Assembly: GCF_000211815.1 (NCBI RefSeq)
Contig: NZ_GL890944.1
Span: 23-64,022 of the forward strand
Source: Moorena producens 3L
Lineage (GTDB): Bacteria > Cyanobacteriota > Cyanobacteriia > Cyanobacteriales > Coleofasciculaceae
Direction of reading: 5' to 3'
DNA: 64,000 bases
In this document: in pieces, positions 44,797-53,906 of the stretch
Numbering within the stretch: position 1 is the stretch's first letter
How the letters are laid out: each line of letters opens with the position of its first letter
Program-made: the position numbers and the translations under genes
Notes under the pieces: model-generated
What the model was told of the DNA's origin: nothing
The model's input: only the letters and a program-made list of their open reading frames with translations
Databases searched by the model: none

Positions 44797-45586
44797 GTAC
44801 TTATTCCTCCGGAATTGAATTTCATTCATTCAATGTAAATAGAGTTTCAGTAAGTGTTTGTGATATAAATCAACTTTTGCTCTGATCTTTATCACTGGAG
44901 TTTAGACTAATTCTCGTTCACCAGAAACTTGGCTTCCCTGCATCTCATATTTGAAAATTTTGCGTAGCGATGCAGCGCGGTCTTGGGGGTTTCCCCCATG
45001 AGCGACTGCATCAAGACAGGGTGTGTTAGGGGAGCCTTCATTTTTCGCCTCGTAGTCAGGGTTTGGATAGCCCGCCCCGTAACGCACCACCGTGTCAAAC
45101 AGCAAAAATGAGATGCACCCCTTGGCTTCCCTTGAGTAGTCACATTGACTTACTCAACTGAAACCCTTGATAAATAGTTATTACAACAATTTTTAAACCA
45201 CTTGTGCTCAGGCAGTGCTATGATGGAATTTTGTGTACACAAGACGAGTTGAAAAGTTTCGATAACGCAGCCCTAATCCAAACTCGGCAAAAAAGACAAA
45301 TAATTAAATCGCTCAAGACTATCTCAAACACTCTTTGGTGCTTGAGGCATTGGTTTCTATTCCTAATTACTTTTTATCAAGTTTCGTTAAAACCCAAAAT
45401 TTACTCTAAAGTCCAGTGAATTAAAAATGTCCGTATTTCTTGATTAAACTCTTGATGAAACTGTAGATGCAAAACCCCTGAATCAAAAATGTCAGTATTT
45501 CTTGATTAAACTCTTGATGAAACTGTAGATGCAAAACTCCTGAAACGATAAATTATCACCAATTTAAAATCAAGATTATCCGATGC
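44797..45586. other. Spacer between the duplicated genes
   Basis: It holds the shared leader of paralogue A, a hairpin repeat at 44968-45017, an unassigned segment, and downstream repeats of paralogue B in which a unit of about 61 bp (GATGAAACTGTAGATGCAAA...) is repeated near 45457 and 45518. No other gene is convincing. Confidence 0.6.
44968..45017 (+). repeat. Hairpin repeat, whole copy
   Basis: Nearly identical over 50 bp to the copy nested at 36398: GCGATGCAGCGCGGTCTTGG, the GGGTTTCCCCC hairpin and GCGACTGCATCAAGACA. Confidence 0.9.
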
Positions 45587-45916
45587 TTAAGCCTTTTTAG
45601 GTTGTTTCTCTAAATAGTCCTTGACTCCTTTTAATGTATAAAATTCAGCGACTTTATTTTCGTCGTTATCAAGAACTTTATACCGATATAGATTGGGGGC
45701 TCCAATACAACCATCATTTTCTACAATCAACTGCTTATAGCCAAGTTCTTTTACTTTGTCATAACAGCTGTTATGCTCTTTAACATTAATGTTGTTATGA
45801 TCAACATTACACTTAAATTTTGGCTTTACCCCAGCCTCGACTTTATCAGCTATCTGATCAACTTTTTCACCTATATCTTTTAGAGTTGATTTAATCTCGT
45901 TTAACTTTTCTAGCAC
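45587..45916 (-). CDS. Small coiled-coil protein of unknown function (paralogue B)
   Basis: This 109-aa protein starts at GTG 45916, after the same CGGAGGAATAAGTA leader as paralogue A. The N-terminal helix (LNEIKSTLKDIGEKVDQIAD) is followed by KPKFKCNVDHNNINVKEHNS, CYDKVKELGYKQLIVENDGC and YRYKVLDNDENKVAEFY. The pair arose by local duplication of about 0.55 kb; the coding parts have changed but frame and cysteines are kept, which suggests selection. The function is unknown. Confidence 0.8.
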   Translation of the reverse strand: MLEKLNEIKSTLKDIGEKVDQIADKVEAGVKPKFKCNVDHNNINVKEHNSCYDKVKELGYKQLIVENDGCIGAPNLYRYKVLDNDENKVAEFYTLKGVKDYLEKQPKKA

Positions 45917-46227
45917 CTACTTATTCCTCCGGAATTTAATTTCATTCATTTCATTCAATGTAAATAGAGTTTCAGTAAGTTATTGTGATCTGAATCAACT
46001 TCTGGTCTGATTTTTATCACCGACATTCCATTAACACAAAAACCTTGTTACTCGCAAGATAAGCTATAGGATTTTTCTTTTTGTGAAAAAAATCTCTTAA
46101 GAAAAGGCAAGAGGCAAGACGCAATAGTTAATCAACTAGCTATGTATTACCACTACCTACTACCTACTGCCTACTGTCTACTGGCTAAAATTTACTTATA
46201 GTCAATACCTCAACGAATTTAAAACCG
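45917..46227. other. Spacer with STRR-like tract
   Basis: Leader of paralogue B (shared with A to about 46013), then a CTACTGCCTACTG tract at about 46150-46185. No gene seen. Confidence 0.5.
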
Positions 46228-46995
46228 CTATAATGACTTGTCACTAACTTGAAACACCATCAAATGTTGGCTGGGTAAATCATTATTGGTTTCTTGCCAA
46301 ATTAAATTAATGGATTCCATATCTTTTTTAACTTGCTTCTGAGTCATTTTATGCAAGCCCTTAATAGGAATAAGTGGGTTTTCCTTGCGATATTCTACTA
46401 GCACAACTCTTCCCTCTGTTTTAAGAGCTTTAACAATCGATTCCATCATTTCTCGGGGATATTCAAGCTCATGGTAAACATCTACCATTAAGGCTAAATC
46501 AATGCTATTTTCAGGAAGTTTAGGGTCAGTCAAACTTCCTAATATTGTCTCGACGTTATTAACATTGTTGTCTTCTGTTAAAAAGTCAATAACGTCGATC
46601 ATTTCTGGCTGAATGTCTACTGCTAATACTTTTCCTTCAGGTACCAACGGAGCGATTCGAAAGCTAAAATAACCAGTGCCTGCTCCAATATCTGCAACAG
46701 TATCTGTAGGTCTTAAATTAAGAGCATCAATAACTACAGAAGGTTGCTCTTGGGATTCCCTGCTAGGGCGTTCCAGCCATAACATTTCCTGATGTCCCAT
46801 TACTTTAGCAATTTCTCGACCCATATAGAATTTGCCAATGCCATCTTTGCTATGAAAAGAGCGGATTTTGTAAACTTCACTAGCATTGATGTTTGATTTT
46901 AGTTCCCCAGTATAGGTATAATTCGTTAGCACTAAAAATGGGATGAGTAAGACAGCGATCGCAACTGCCAAGATATATTTCGTGAAGTTTGCCAT
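46228..46995 (-). CDS. Membrane-anchored SAM-dependent methyltransferase
   Basis: This 255-aa protein has an N-terminal hydrophobic helix (ILAVAIAVLLIPFLVLTNY) that may be a signal anchor. A class I methyltransferase domain follows, with SAM motif I VADIGAGTGYFSFRIA (about 100), motif II LAVDIQPEMIDVI and DLALMVDVYHELEYP as the acceptor-side motif. The EMLWLERPSRE segment before motif I is common in periplasmic or secreted methyltransferase-like proteins of this type. The substrate is unknown. It is followed by the pbpC remnant on the same strand, but upstream in transcription lies paralogue spacing, so there is no clear operon. Confidence 0.85.
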   Translation of the reverse strand: MANFTKYILAVAIAVLLIPFLVLTNYTYTGELKSNINASEVYKIRSFHSKDGIGKFYMGREIAKVMGHQEMLWLERPSRESQEQPSVVIDALNLRPTDTVADIGAGTGYFSFRIAPLVPEGKVLAVDIQPEMIDVIDFLTEDNNVNNVETILGSLTDPKLPENSIDLALMVDVYHELEYPREMMESIVKALKTEGRVVLVEYRKENPLIPIKGLHKMTQKQVKKDMESINLIWQETNNDLPSQHLMVFQVSDKSL

Positions 46996-47078
46996 AGAAA
47001 ATCGAACCAGTGAAAGTCCTGGGTATAACCGATGAATGCACGTAGATTATAAATTAACTATTTACAATTAACAAATCA

Positions 47079-49629
47079 CTAAGGACCAGCAATAGAAAAC
47101 CCCCGGCGAGTTGGTGGGTTTTCTGCTAACTGCACCTTGAAAGTGACGCGATCGCTAATGTCACCGCTTTTTACTTCCAATGTCCAATCCCCAGGACCGA
47201 GAGGCCAAAAGAAGGAATTGGATGAGTTGGTAGTTAGCTTTTCACCATTCAACCACCACTCGACCGACTCAGACTTTACCCCAGCCACCTTGAACTCTAG
47301 CCGTTGAACAGCACTATTGCTATCTTGATCCGATTCAGTAGGGTAGAGCATGTACAAATCCCCCTCCCGAGGAGACAAAATTTTCAGTTTTCCTGGCGCT
47401 AGATTTCCTTGGGGTTGTCTTGCTAACCACTCGTTGTATTCATCAGGTAAATTAACGATGTACTGGGGCGATTGCTGATTAGCTCCAACACTGGTCATCT
47501 GATAAAACGTATCGGATTGACGTTCGTAATCCTGGAGGTCGTCTGGATAGAAGTATTCCTGGACAACAGTTGGACAAGCAGGAGTGGGACGCAAACCGGA
47601 AAGGGCACACACTGGACGTTGGACTAAACCGGGAGGAGCTTGAAACGGAGCAGGTTCTTGAGATTGATGCAGGTGTAACATAATCCGATGCCAGAGGGGA
47701 GCAGCACCAATCACCCCAGACACTTGTTCCATGGGCTCACCATTAAAATTGCCTACCCAAGTGGCAACGGTATAGTTTTTCGTGAATCCCACAGTCCAAG
47801 TATCTCGGAAATTAGAAGAGGTGCCAGTTTTAACGGCAGCGGGAAAAGGTAAATTCAGTACTGAATCGACACCAAACCCCTGAGCACGAGCTTGAGGGTC
47901 ACTCAGTATATCTGTGATTAATGCCCAGGTTGAAAGGGTTGAATGTTGTTCGCGTAGCGTGGCCTTTTGGCCAAGGTTAGGAGGTTGAAGGTTAGGAGGT
48001 TGAAGGTTAGGAGGTTGGAGGTTATTTGGTTTAAGGTTGAATAGTGGGCTTTGCGTACTTGGGGGATGATCTGACAATTGTTTGCTTCGCGCCATTCCTG
48101 CTCTTCCGTAAACCGACAAATCATCCCTATTTGGCGAGGGGCTAGATAGCTTAGTGACAAGGGATGTGGGTTTTCCAAGTCGTGCTAGGGTGAGGTTAGG
48201 CGCGAGCTAGTTCCCAAAGACTGACTTCGCCACTACCTAGGGTTAATCCTAATCCATAATGTTCTGGAGACTGGGTTAGGTGTTCAAAGCCTAGTTGATG
48301 TAAGTGCAACAGAAAGTTTGATACTCCAACTTTTTCCAATACCCTAACTGCTGGGATATTAAGGGAATTGGCTAGAGCAATACGAATGCGAACTGGTCCG
48401 AGGAAGGTTTCGCTGTAATCGGTGGGACTGTAGAGTCTAGCTCCGGGAATCGGGTAATAGGTGGGGATGTCAGCTAAGACGGTGTTAGGACGAATAATTC
48501 GTTGCTCTAGGGCTAATTGATATAAAAAAGGCTTGAGGGTGGAACCGGGTTGACGTAGGGCTTGGACTCCGTCATTGCGTCCTAATTCAGCTTCGGAAAA
48601 GTAATCGGGAGAGCCGACATAGGCGTATACTTCACCGGATTGATTCTCAATGACTATAGCAGCAGCGTGATGGACATTTTTATGGGCAAGGTCGCGAACT
48701 ACTTGCTGCACTTGGGCTTCAACAAATTCCTGTAGGGGACGGTCGATAGTAGTACGAATTTGGGAGGGATGTTCTGATGGTAATTGGTTGGCAACCAAGA
48801 ATAAAAAGTGTGGCGCGGCAATTATTCCTTGCTGTCGAGGTAGTAGGGAAATGGCTTCTTCATAGGCTTGGTCTGCTTGAGTAGCGGTGATATAGCCATC
48901 TTCTACCATGCGCTTGAGCACATAGATTTGCCGCCGTTTGGCAGCATCCCAGTAATAATAAGGATTGAGATAATTAGGATTATTGGGTAGACCAGCTAAT
49001 AGGCTGGCTTGAGCAACATTGAGTTCACTGGCGGGCATGCCAAAATAAATCCGAGCAGCAGCTTCTAAGCCATAGATATTGCCACCCATGGGGAGTCGGT
49101 TGATATAGGCTGCCAAGATTTCATCTTTACTCATCCCTGCTGCTAATCGCCAGGATAGCCAAATTTCTTGGAATTTGGCAGGTAGAGTGCGGGGGTTGGG
49201 TTCCAGCATCCGTGCCAGTTGCATGGTGATGGTGGAAGCACCACTGACAATGCGTTTCGCCTCAATGGCTTCAATTAGCGATCGCATAATTGCCCGCATC
49301 TCTAATGCCCCATGGTGATAAAACTCTCCATCTTCTGCGGCGAGAATAGCATGGATAAAGTGCTGGGAAATTTGATCGAGAGGGACAACCGCAGTATGGT
49401 CTTGGTCTCGACTGAGGATAGTGCCTAGGGATAAACCATTGCGATCACGAAATTCTACCGCTAGGTCATCTTGAACTAAATCTTTAGCACGAATGGGAGC
49501 GAGATAGGGAAGCGTACGCACCGTGATGCCAAGCAGCGCCAAGCCAAGGAATAGTTTTACAGCACGCCGATGTTTGGGATTCAGCCTCAACCACATTTTC
49601 TGTTTGATGATGTTAATCGAATTTCTCAT
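47079..49629 (-). pseudogene. pbpC: Penicillin-binding protein 1C, frameshifted
   Basis: The first part (to 48196) has an anchor helix, the GT51 glycosyltransferase motifs ILAAEDGEFYHHGAL and GASTITMQLARML, and the transpeptidase motifs QPGSTLKPFLY (SxxK) and ANSLNIPAVRVL (SxN). It stops at TAA right after ELARA. One extra base (T on the plus strand near 48195) accounts for it: without it the frame reads AYLTLARLGKPTSLVTK and joins the second part, which holds AVKTGTSSNFRDTW (KTG) and the BiPBP C-terminal domain. The second part also carries an in-frame repeat block at 47945-48040. It would polymerise and cross-link peptidoglycan. A sequencing error is possible. Confidence 0.88.
47945..48040. 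repeat. Tandem plus palindromic repeat block inside pbpC
   Basis: A palindromic repeat copy (TTCGCGTAGCGTGGCC TTTTGGCC) joins four to five units of GGTTAGGAGGTTGAA. In pbpC these encode LQPPNLQPPNL and GQKATLREQ, between the SxN and KTG motifs, without breaking the frame. Confidence 0.85.
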
Positions 49630-49808
49630 CAGGGAAACAATCTTGTGTAGCTCATTACTATGAGAACCGTTATAACTCAATGGTTAGAGGAAGGCTGAGG
49701 TGGAAACCTGAGGTGATTAGAGCTTTGATCAAATAGTTAAATCAAACAAAGCATCGGAGCAATTTTACTGTATGTTTAAAGAACTATTAAGAAAACCTTG
49801 AATTAAAC

Positions 49809-50120
49809 ATGGATTTAAGAGTACAATTGGCGGAATCTCTGGATGAGACAACCTGGGACTTACTGATTCCTCATGTGAAACGAGATGCAGTATTGGTGGT
49901 GAATGAGGGACTGGATTTGTTGGATGTTGGGGTAGCGATCGCAAATGATGATGTGCTATCTGTCCAACATTGGATCAGTGAGCAGCTAATGCACAAGCCT
50001 TTACTTGAGCAACTCTCTAATTGGAACAGCAACCAGAACAAGCGGTTTCAGGCTCTGATTGTACAACCCTACGTACTGGTGCAAGAACTCTCAACGGACT
50101 TTACCAAAAAATTTGGGTAA
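49809..50120 (+). CDS. DUF2288 protein with element-derived C-terminus
   Basis: This 103-aa protein belongs to DUF2288: LRVQLAESLDETTWDLLIPH, DAVLVVNEGLDLLDVGVAIA and RFQALIVQPYVLVQEL are the family core, whose function is unknown. The last residues KKFG and the stop are encoded by the left end of the element at 50105. Without the element the gene would end STDFT then TGA, so the change only swaps a short tail. The ATG at 49809 is close to a stretch of AAAACCTTG and lacks a strong ribosome site. It is divergent from pbpC. Confidence 0.9.
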   Translation: MDLRVQLAESLDETTWDLLIPHVKRDAVLVVNEGLDLLDVGVAIANDDVLSVQHWISEQLMHKPLLEQLSNWNSNQNKRFQALIVQPYVLVQELSTDFTKKFG

Positions 50121-50360
50121 TCGCGCCCCGTCCTTATAGGACGGCTTTTTTTTAAACAATGGCCTTGACAGTTTGTACTAGGTGTGCTATTTTAAAAGTC
50201 TATAACAATAAACTAAAAAACTAGATAGATACTATCTAACCATAAGTAGGCAACGTAAAAAATATGTCTGTGATACATATTGCGTAATTTGGTCTAACGA
50301 CTTAAAGGTCTATGAAAAATTTAGATAAAAAAAAGTATCTATCTATCTATATATAAAAAA

Positions 50361-50529
50361 GGTACGGTGGGGCACACCGAAACCTAGATCCATGATCAAG
50401 CACGCTTAGGTCGAATTGTCCTCTACTTTTTTTGGTTCCGACCTGCTATACGCAAGACAGCTCGTTGTTCGCGTAGCGTGGCCTACGGCCAAGTAAGAAT
50501 CCCCGTTATTCTAGGACGGGGAGTGTCAA
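50361..50529 (+). ncRNA. Candidate omegaRNA scaffold with a nested repeat
   Basis: From GGTACGGTGGGGCACACCG to GTGTCAA; 169 nt, or 146 nt without the 23-bp insert, matching the other ends. The guide read-through would start TTGATTAACCTTTTCGAGGC. Confidence 0.5.
50468..50490 (+). repeat. 23-bp palindromic repeat nested in the element
   Basis: TTCGCGTAGCGTGGCC TACGGCC lies between CTCGTTG and AAGTAAGAATCCCC. The sister element at 36205 has these flanks joined directly (CTCGTTGAAGTAAG), so this is an exact 23-bp insertion. Confidence 0.92.
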
Positions 50530-51122
50530 TTGATTAACCTTTTCGAGGCTTGGCCTAATTCAGCCCCTGTATGACCTGTCGTCAACCACAGCAACGCCCT
50601 AGCCCCATCTCGCAAAGCTTTTTCAAAGGGTTCAGGAGACTTTCCGGAAGGAACAGGTAACGGCTTGAGAACAATTCCTCTACTGCCAAGCACGATATCA
50701 CCAATCAAGCGAGCACGGCGCATATGATAGTCAGAAGTAATCAAATAGACACTATCGATGTCCTGAGCTTCTAACTGATCCACTAACGTGGTAAAGTTAG
50801 TCACCGTATCCACCGCTTTGTAGTCTAGGTGGAGGCGACTGACCTCAATTCCTTCCCGGGTAAATAACCGTTTAGCATATCCCTTCGGGCTGCCGGAAGA
50901 TACCCAAATGTTGAGGTCTGGGTGCTTTATGGCAAATTTGGCAGCATATCTCTCCCGCGATTCAGATCCCCCTAAAACTAAGGCAACTTTTGGTTGCACT
51001 AAATAGCTTTCAATCCTTTTGTAACCAAACATCAGAGTCATTGCTAAAACGAGTGTCACCCATGGTATTAATTTAGCTTTATAGTTAGGGGCTGATGAGT
51101 GGGAGTGAATCCTGAAAATCAT
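50526..51122 (-). CDS. YdcF/DUF218-family protein, membrane-anchored
   Basis: This 198-aa protein has an N-terminal anchor (LIPWVTLVLAMTLMFGY) and a DUF218 domain: VALVLGGSESRERYAAKFA, NIWVSSGSPKGYAKRLF, DTVTNFTTLVDQL and VYLITSDYHMRRARLIG. Relatives include SanA/ElyC and YdcF, linked to envelope and peptidoglycan metabolism; the exact reaction is not settled. The last residue and stop (N then TGA) come from the element at 50105 and would be K then TAA without it. It converges with DUF2288. Confidence 0.88.
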   Translation of the reverse strand: MIFRIHSHSSAPNYKAKLIPWVTLVLAMTLMFGYKRIESYLVQPKVALVLGGSESRERYAAKFAIKHPDLNIWVSSGSPKGYAKRLFTREGIEVSRLHLDYKAVDTVTNFTTLVDQLEAQDIDSVYLITSDYHMRRARLIGDIVLGSRGIVLKPLPVPSGKSPEPFEKALRDGARALLWLTTGHTGAELGQASKRLIN

Positions 51123-51204
51123 AACTCGAATGGATGTCGAATAGATAGATGGCGTTGTTTAACTCAAAGCGCAAGGAAAGCAGCTTTCTTTAGGGATTAG
51201 TCAT

Positions 51205-51300
51205 TACTTGCTACTTGCTACTTGTTACTTGCTACTTGTTACTTGCTACTTGTTACTTGTTGATTGTTACTTGCTACTTGTTACTTGCTACTTGTTAATC
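51205..51300. repeat. TACTTGC/TACTTGT heptamer array
   Basis: About 12 units in the gap between the ydcF-like and rsmI genes. No other feature is seen in this gap. Confidence 0.9.
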
Positions 51301-51340
51301 AACAAAAACTAAAAAATTTAGAAAGATTTACCAATCAAGC

Positions 51341-52198
51341 TTAGTCTTGGTCCTTGACCGGAAAAACTGATGAAGGAATTGTCAACGCTAGCTGATAGAG
51401 TTGACGTCGGGGGAGTTGAGTTAGCTTAGCTAACTGACGACTCGCTTGGGATCGCGATACTCCCTGAGCCATAATCTCTGTCAATTGAGCTTCTAGTTCA
51501 GCTTTTGATAACATAGGCTTTTGTTGGGAAGCTCCACCAATTACTAGGGTAAACTCTCCCTTGGGTTCTAGCTGAGTAAAATGAGCGATCGCCTCCCCAA
51601 TAGTTCCCCGCCAAAACTCCTCATGCAGTTTGGTTAATTCCCTAGCTAATACAATTCTACGATTTTCTCCCAAACAGTTTGCCAAATCTCGCAACGTATT
51701 AAGCACACGGTGAGGCCCTTCATACAAAATCAACGTTCTTGGTTCCCCCTTGAGAGAGTCTAAACGTTTTTTTCGACTTTGACCCTTGGTGGGTAAAAAG
51801 CCTTCAAACACAAATCGGTCTGTCGGTAGTCCCGCAGCACTTAATGCCGTAATTCCAGCAGTAGCACCTGGTATTGGCACTACCGATATCCCCTCCTCAA
51901 TAACAGCCTTCACCAATTTATAGCCAGGGTCAGAAATGCCTGGCATCCCAGCATCCGTCACCAACGCAATGGTATTTCCTTGACCCAGGCGATTCAACAA
52001 CTCGGGTAAACGCTGGTCGTGATTGTGTTCGTGGTAACTCACTTGCGGCGTTTTAATTTGAAAATGCTGCAATAGCTTCCCGGTATGGCGCGTATCTTCC
52101 GCAGCAATCAAATCCACCGATTGCAGAATTTCCACTGCCCGAAACGTCATATCCTGCAAATTACCAATTGGTGTTCCCACCACATAAAGCATTCCCAC
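51341..52198 (-). CDS. rsmI: 16S rRNA (cytidine-1402-2'-O)-methyltransferase
   Basis: This 285-aa cytoplasmic tetrapyrrole-methylase-fold enzyme methylates the ribose of C1402 in 16S rRNA using SAM. The family motifs are in order: LYVVGTPIGNLQDMTFRAVE, AAEDTRHTGKLL, VTDAGMPGISDPGYKLV and FVFEGFLPTKG, with ILYEGPHRVL and a C-terminal helical extension typical of RsmI. The N-terminus MGMLYVVGTP fits ATG 52198. It follows hemW by 55 bp on the same strand and may be co-transcribed with it. Confidence 0.95.
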   Translation of the reverse strand: MGMLYVVGTPIGNLQDMTFRAVEILQSVDLIAAEDTRHTGKLLQHFQIKTPQVSYHEHNHDQRLPELLNRLGQGNTIALVTDAGMPGISDPGYKLVKAVIEEGISVVPIPGATAGITALSAAGLPTDRFVFEGFLPTKGQSRKKRLDSLKGEPRTLILYEGPHRVLNTLRDLANCLGENRRIVLARELTKLHEEFWRGTIGEAIAHFTQLEPKGEFTLVIGGASQQKPMLSKAELEAQLTEIMAQGVSRSQASRQLAKLTQLPRRQLYQLALTIPSSVFPVKDQD

Positions 52199-52253
52199 TT
52201 GTCTTCTTCGCCATCCCTTACGTCTTTGCGGTTAATCAACAAATCACGGGCTC

Positions 52254-53540
52254 CTACCCCAAAAGATGAAACAAGTCAGCCAGAATGGTATTCGAGAACA
52301 AAAACCCTTCCGGGTCAGTTAATCTCAACCCTCCCGCCACTGGTAACCTCTGACCATAGGTTAAATTAACCCTTTCGCCATTATCTCCCACAACCTCTAC
52401 CCAGTTACAACCGTAGTATGGCAGCAAACCCATCCAAATCTGTTCCAGAATTTTTTCCCCAAACCTCTGAGCTAGCATAGATAGACTCAACCCCTCTGCC
52501 AAGCGTAGACCTAGCATTAGGGTTTCTAACAACACATCCTCTGAAGTCGTGGGTGAGCCATCCCAAACCCCACCCGCTTCTAGTAACTGTTCCACCCAAG
52601 CATCATACTCCCGCCTCGTGCGTGGTCTAGTGAACCGATATCCTTGAGTATAGCTAGCCGCACCCATGCCAAAACCGTAATAAGGGCGGTTTTCCCAATA
52701 GACCCGATTGTGACGGCATTGATGACCAGGCAAGGCATAGTTAGAAATTTCATAATGTTCGTACCCCACACTAGTAAACACCTGCTGTGCTAAGCGGTAC
52801 ATCATGACAGTGGTTTCATCAGTCGGTAACGGCTTAGTTCCAGAGGTGTACTGGCGGCCAAAGGCAGTCACAGGCTCAAGGACTAGGTCATAGCTGGAAA
52901 TGTGGGTAGGGGCAATCTTGACCGTTATTTCCAGAGACTCCTGCCATTGTTCTAGGGTTTGAGCCGGTAGACCAGAGATTAAATCAAGACTAAATTCGGG
53001 AACCTCTACTTGATGGATCAGTTCGATAGCAGTGACTATATCTTTAGAGTCATGGGTACGGCCACAATTGCTCAATAATTTATCTTGAAATGCCTGAACC
53101 CCTAAGCTGACTCGATTGACCCCCAAATCTCGGTATCCCGTTAACTGATCCTTGTTGAAGGTTCCTGGATCCATCTCCATGGAAATCTCGGCATCAGCTG
53201 CAATTCCAAAGCGCCTGTCCAAGGTGTCGAGGATTTTGGCTAGTTGTTCAACTGTCAGCAGAGAGGGGGTTCCACCTCCAAAGAAAACTGTGTCTAAACT
53301 GCTTGTGGTCGGTGGAGTGATATTAATTTCCTGACATAACACCTCGACATACTGGTCAATCATGCTAGAGGTACTCTGTGTGGCCTTATCCCCTACCACA
53401 GAGACTGGAAAATCACAGTAATAGCATCGGCGTCGGCAAAAGGGAATATGAACATAGGCGGCACTGACTCTTAAAGAATCGCAATCTTTCTCAGAATTAT
53501 GTAATAAATTGACCACGGGCTTTTTACGGTAATACTTCAA
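52254..53540 (-). CDS. hemW: Radical SAM heme chaperone
   Basis: This 428-aa protein is related to oxygen-independent coproporphyrinogen oxidase but belongs to the HemW group. The radical SAM cluster ligands are C35-x3-C39-x2-C42 in IPFCRRRCYYCDF. Downstream lie TVFFGGGTPSLL, SMEMDPGTF, VNRVSLGVQAFQDKLL and YEISNYALPGHQCRHN. HemW lacks the extra N-terminal cysteine region needed for HemN activity, and this copy does too. The first 25 residues are not conserved, so a later start (near VSAAYVHIPF) is possible. It probably inserts heme into respiratory enzymes. Confidence 0.92.
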   Translation of the reverse strand: MKYYRKKPVVNLLHNSEKDCDSLRVSAAYVHIPFCRRRCYYCDFPVSVVGDKATQSTSSMIDQYVEVLCQEINITPPTTSSLDTVFFGGGTPSLLTVEQLAKILDTLDRRFGIAADAEISMEMDPGTFNKDQLTGYRDLGVNRVSLGVQAFQDKLLSNCGRTHDSKDIVTAIELIHQVEVPEFSLDLISGLPAQTLEQWQESLEITVKIAPTHISSYDLVLEPVTAFGRQYTSGTKPLPTDETTVMMYRLAQQVFTSVGYEHYEISNYALPGHQCRHNRVYWENRPYYGFGMGAASYTQGYRFTRPRTRREYDAWVEQLLEAGGVWDGSPTTSEDVLLETLMLGLRLAEGLSLSMLAQRFGEKILEQIWMGLLPYYGCNWVEVVGDNGERVNLTYGQRLPVAGGLRLTDPEGFLFSNTILADLFHLLG

Positions 53541-53906
53541 TCAGGTAAGCCAATCCGACCGTTGGGATGAACAGTTATTAATTAAATAAATTTTTTATTA
53601 GTTTTGTGATCATCTTTTGGCTAACCTCAATCTCCTCCGGAGCGAGATTCCCCCCTTAAGAAGAGTCAACAGTAGGAAACCTGTAACTCCCTTGAGCAGA
53701 TAACTCCAGCGAATATAATTGCCCAAGCTATCCCTCGGTTAGCCTAGGCAATTCAACGGTTTAATGAAGCTAAGTCGGATCAGAGAATACAGCGATATAA
53801 AGGATATACTAAATAGTGTTGTTGACTATCACGTTGACGACAGTTTATGCAATCGTTTAAAAAGTTTTCCTAAAAAAACAACTACAAAACCAATTGGAAA
53901 GGAAGA
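53541..53906. other. Divergent spacer
   Basis: 366 bp between divergent hemW and the PIN/TRAM gene; it should hold both promoters. AT-rich, no repeats seen. GGAAAGGAAG lies just before the PIN/TRAM ATG. Confidence 0.5.

Larger units (their letters stand above)
50105..50529 (+). mobile_element. Non-autonomous IS200/IS605 element between convergent genes
   Basis: 425 bp directly after TTAC (50101-50104), opening CAAAAAATTTGGGTAATCGC and closing GGGGAGTGTCAA. Excision would give GACTTTAC joined to TTGATTAACC, in which DUF2288 ends at TGA and the opposite ydcF-like gene ends AAG TAA. It holds a nested 23-bp palindromic repeat at 50468. Confidence 0.9.

Noticed and set aside
44902..45143. Two minus-strand frames across 44902-45143
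   Set aside because: Both are built around the hairpin repeat at 44968 and lack a family.
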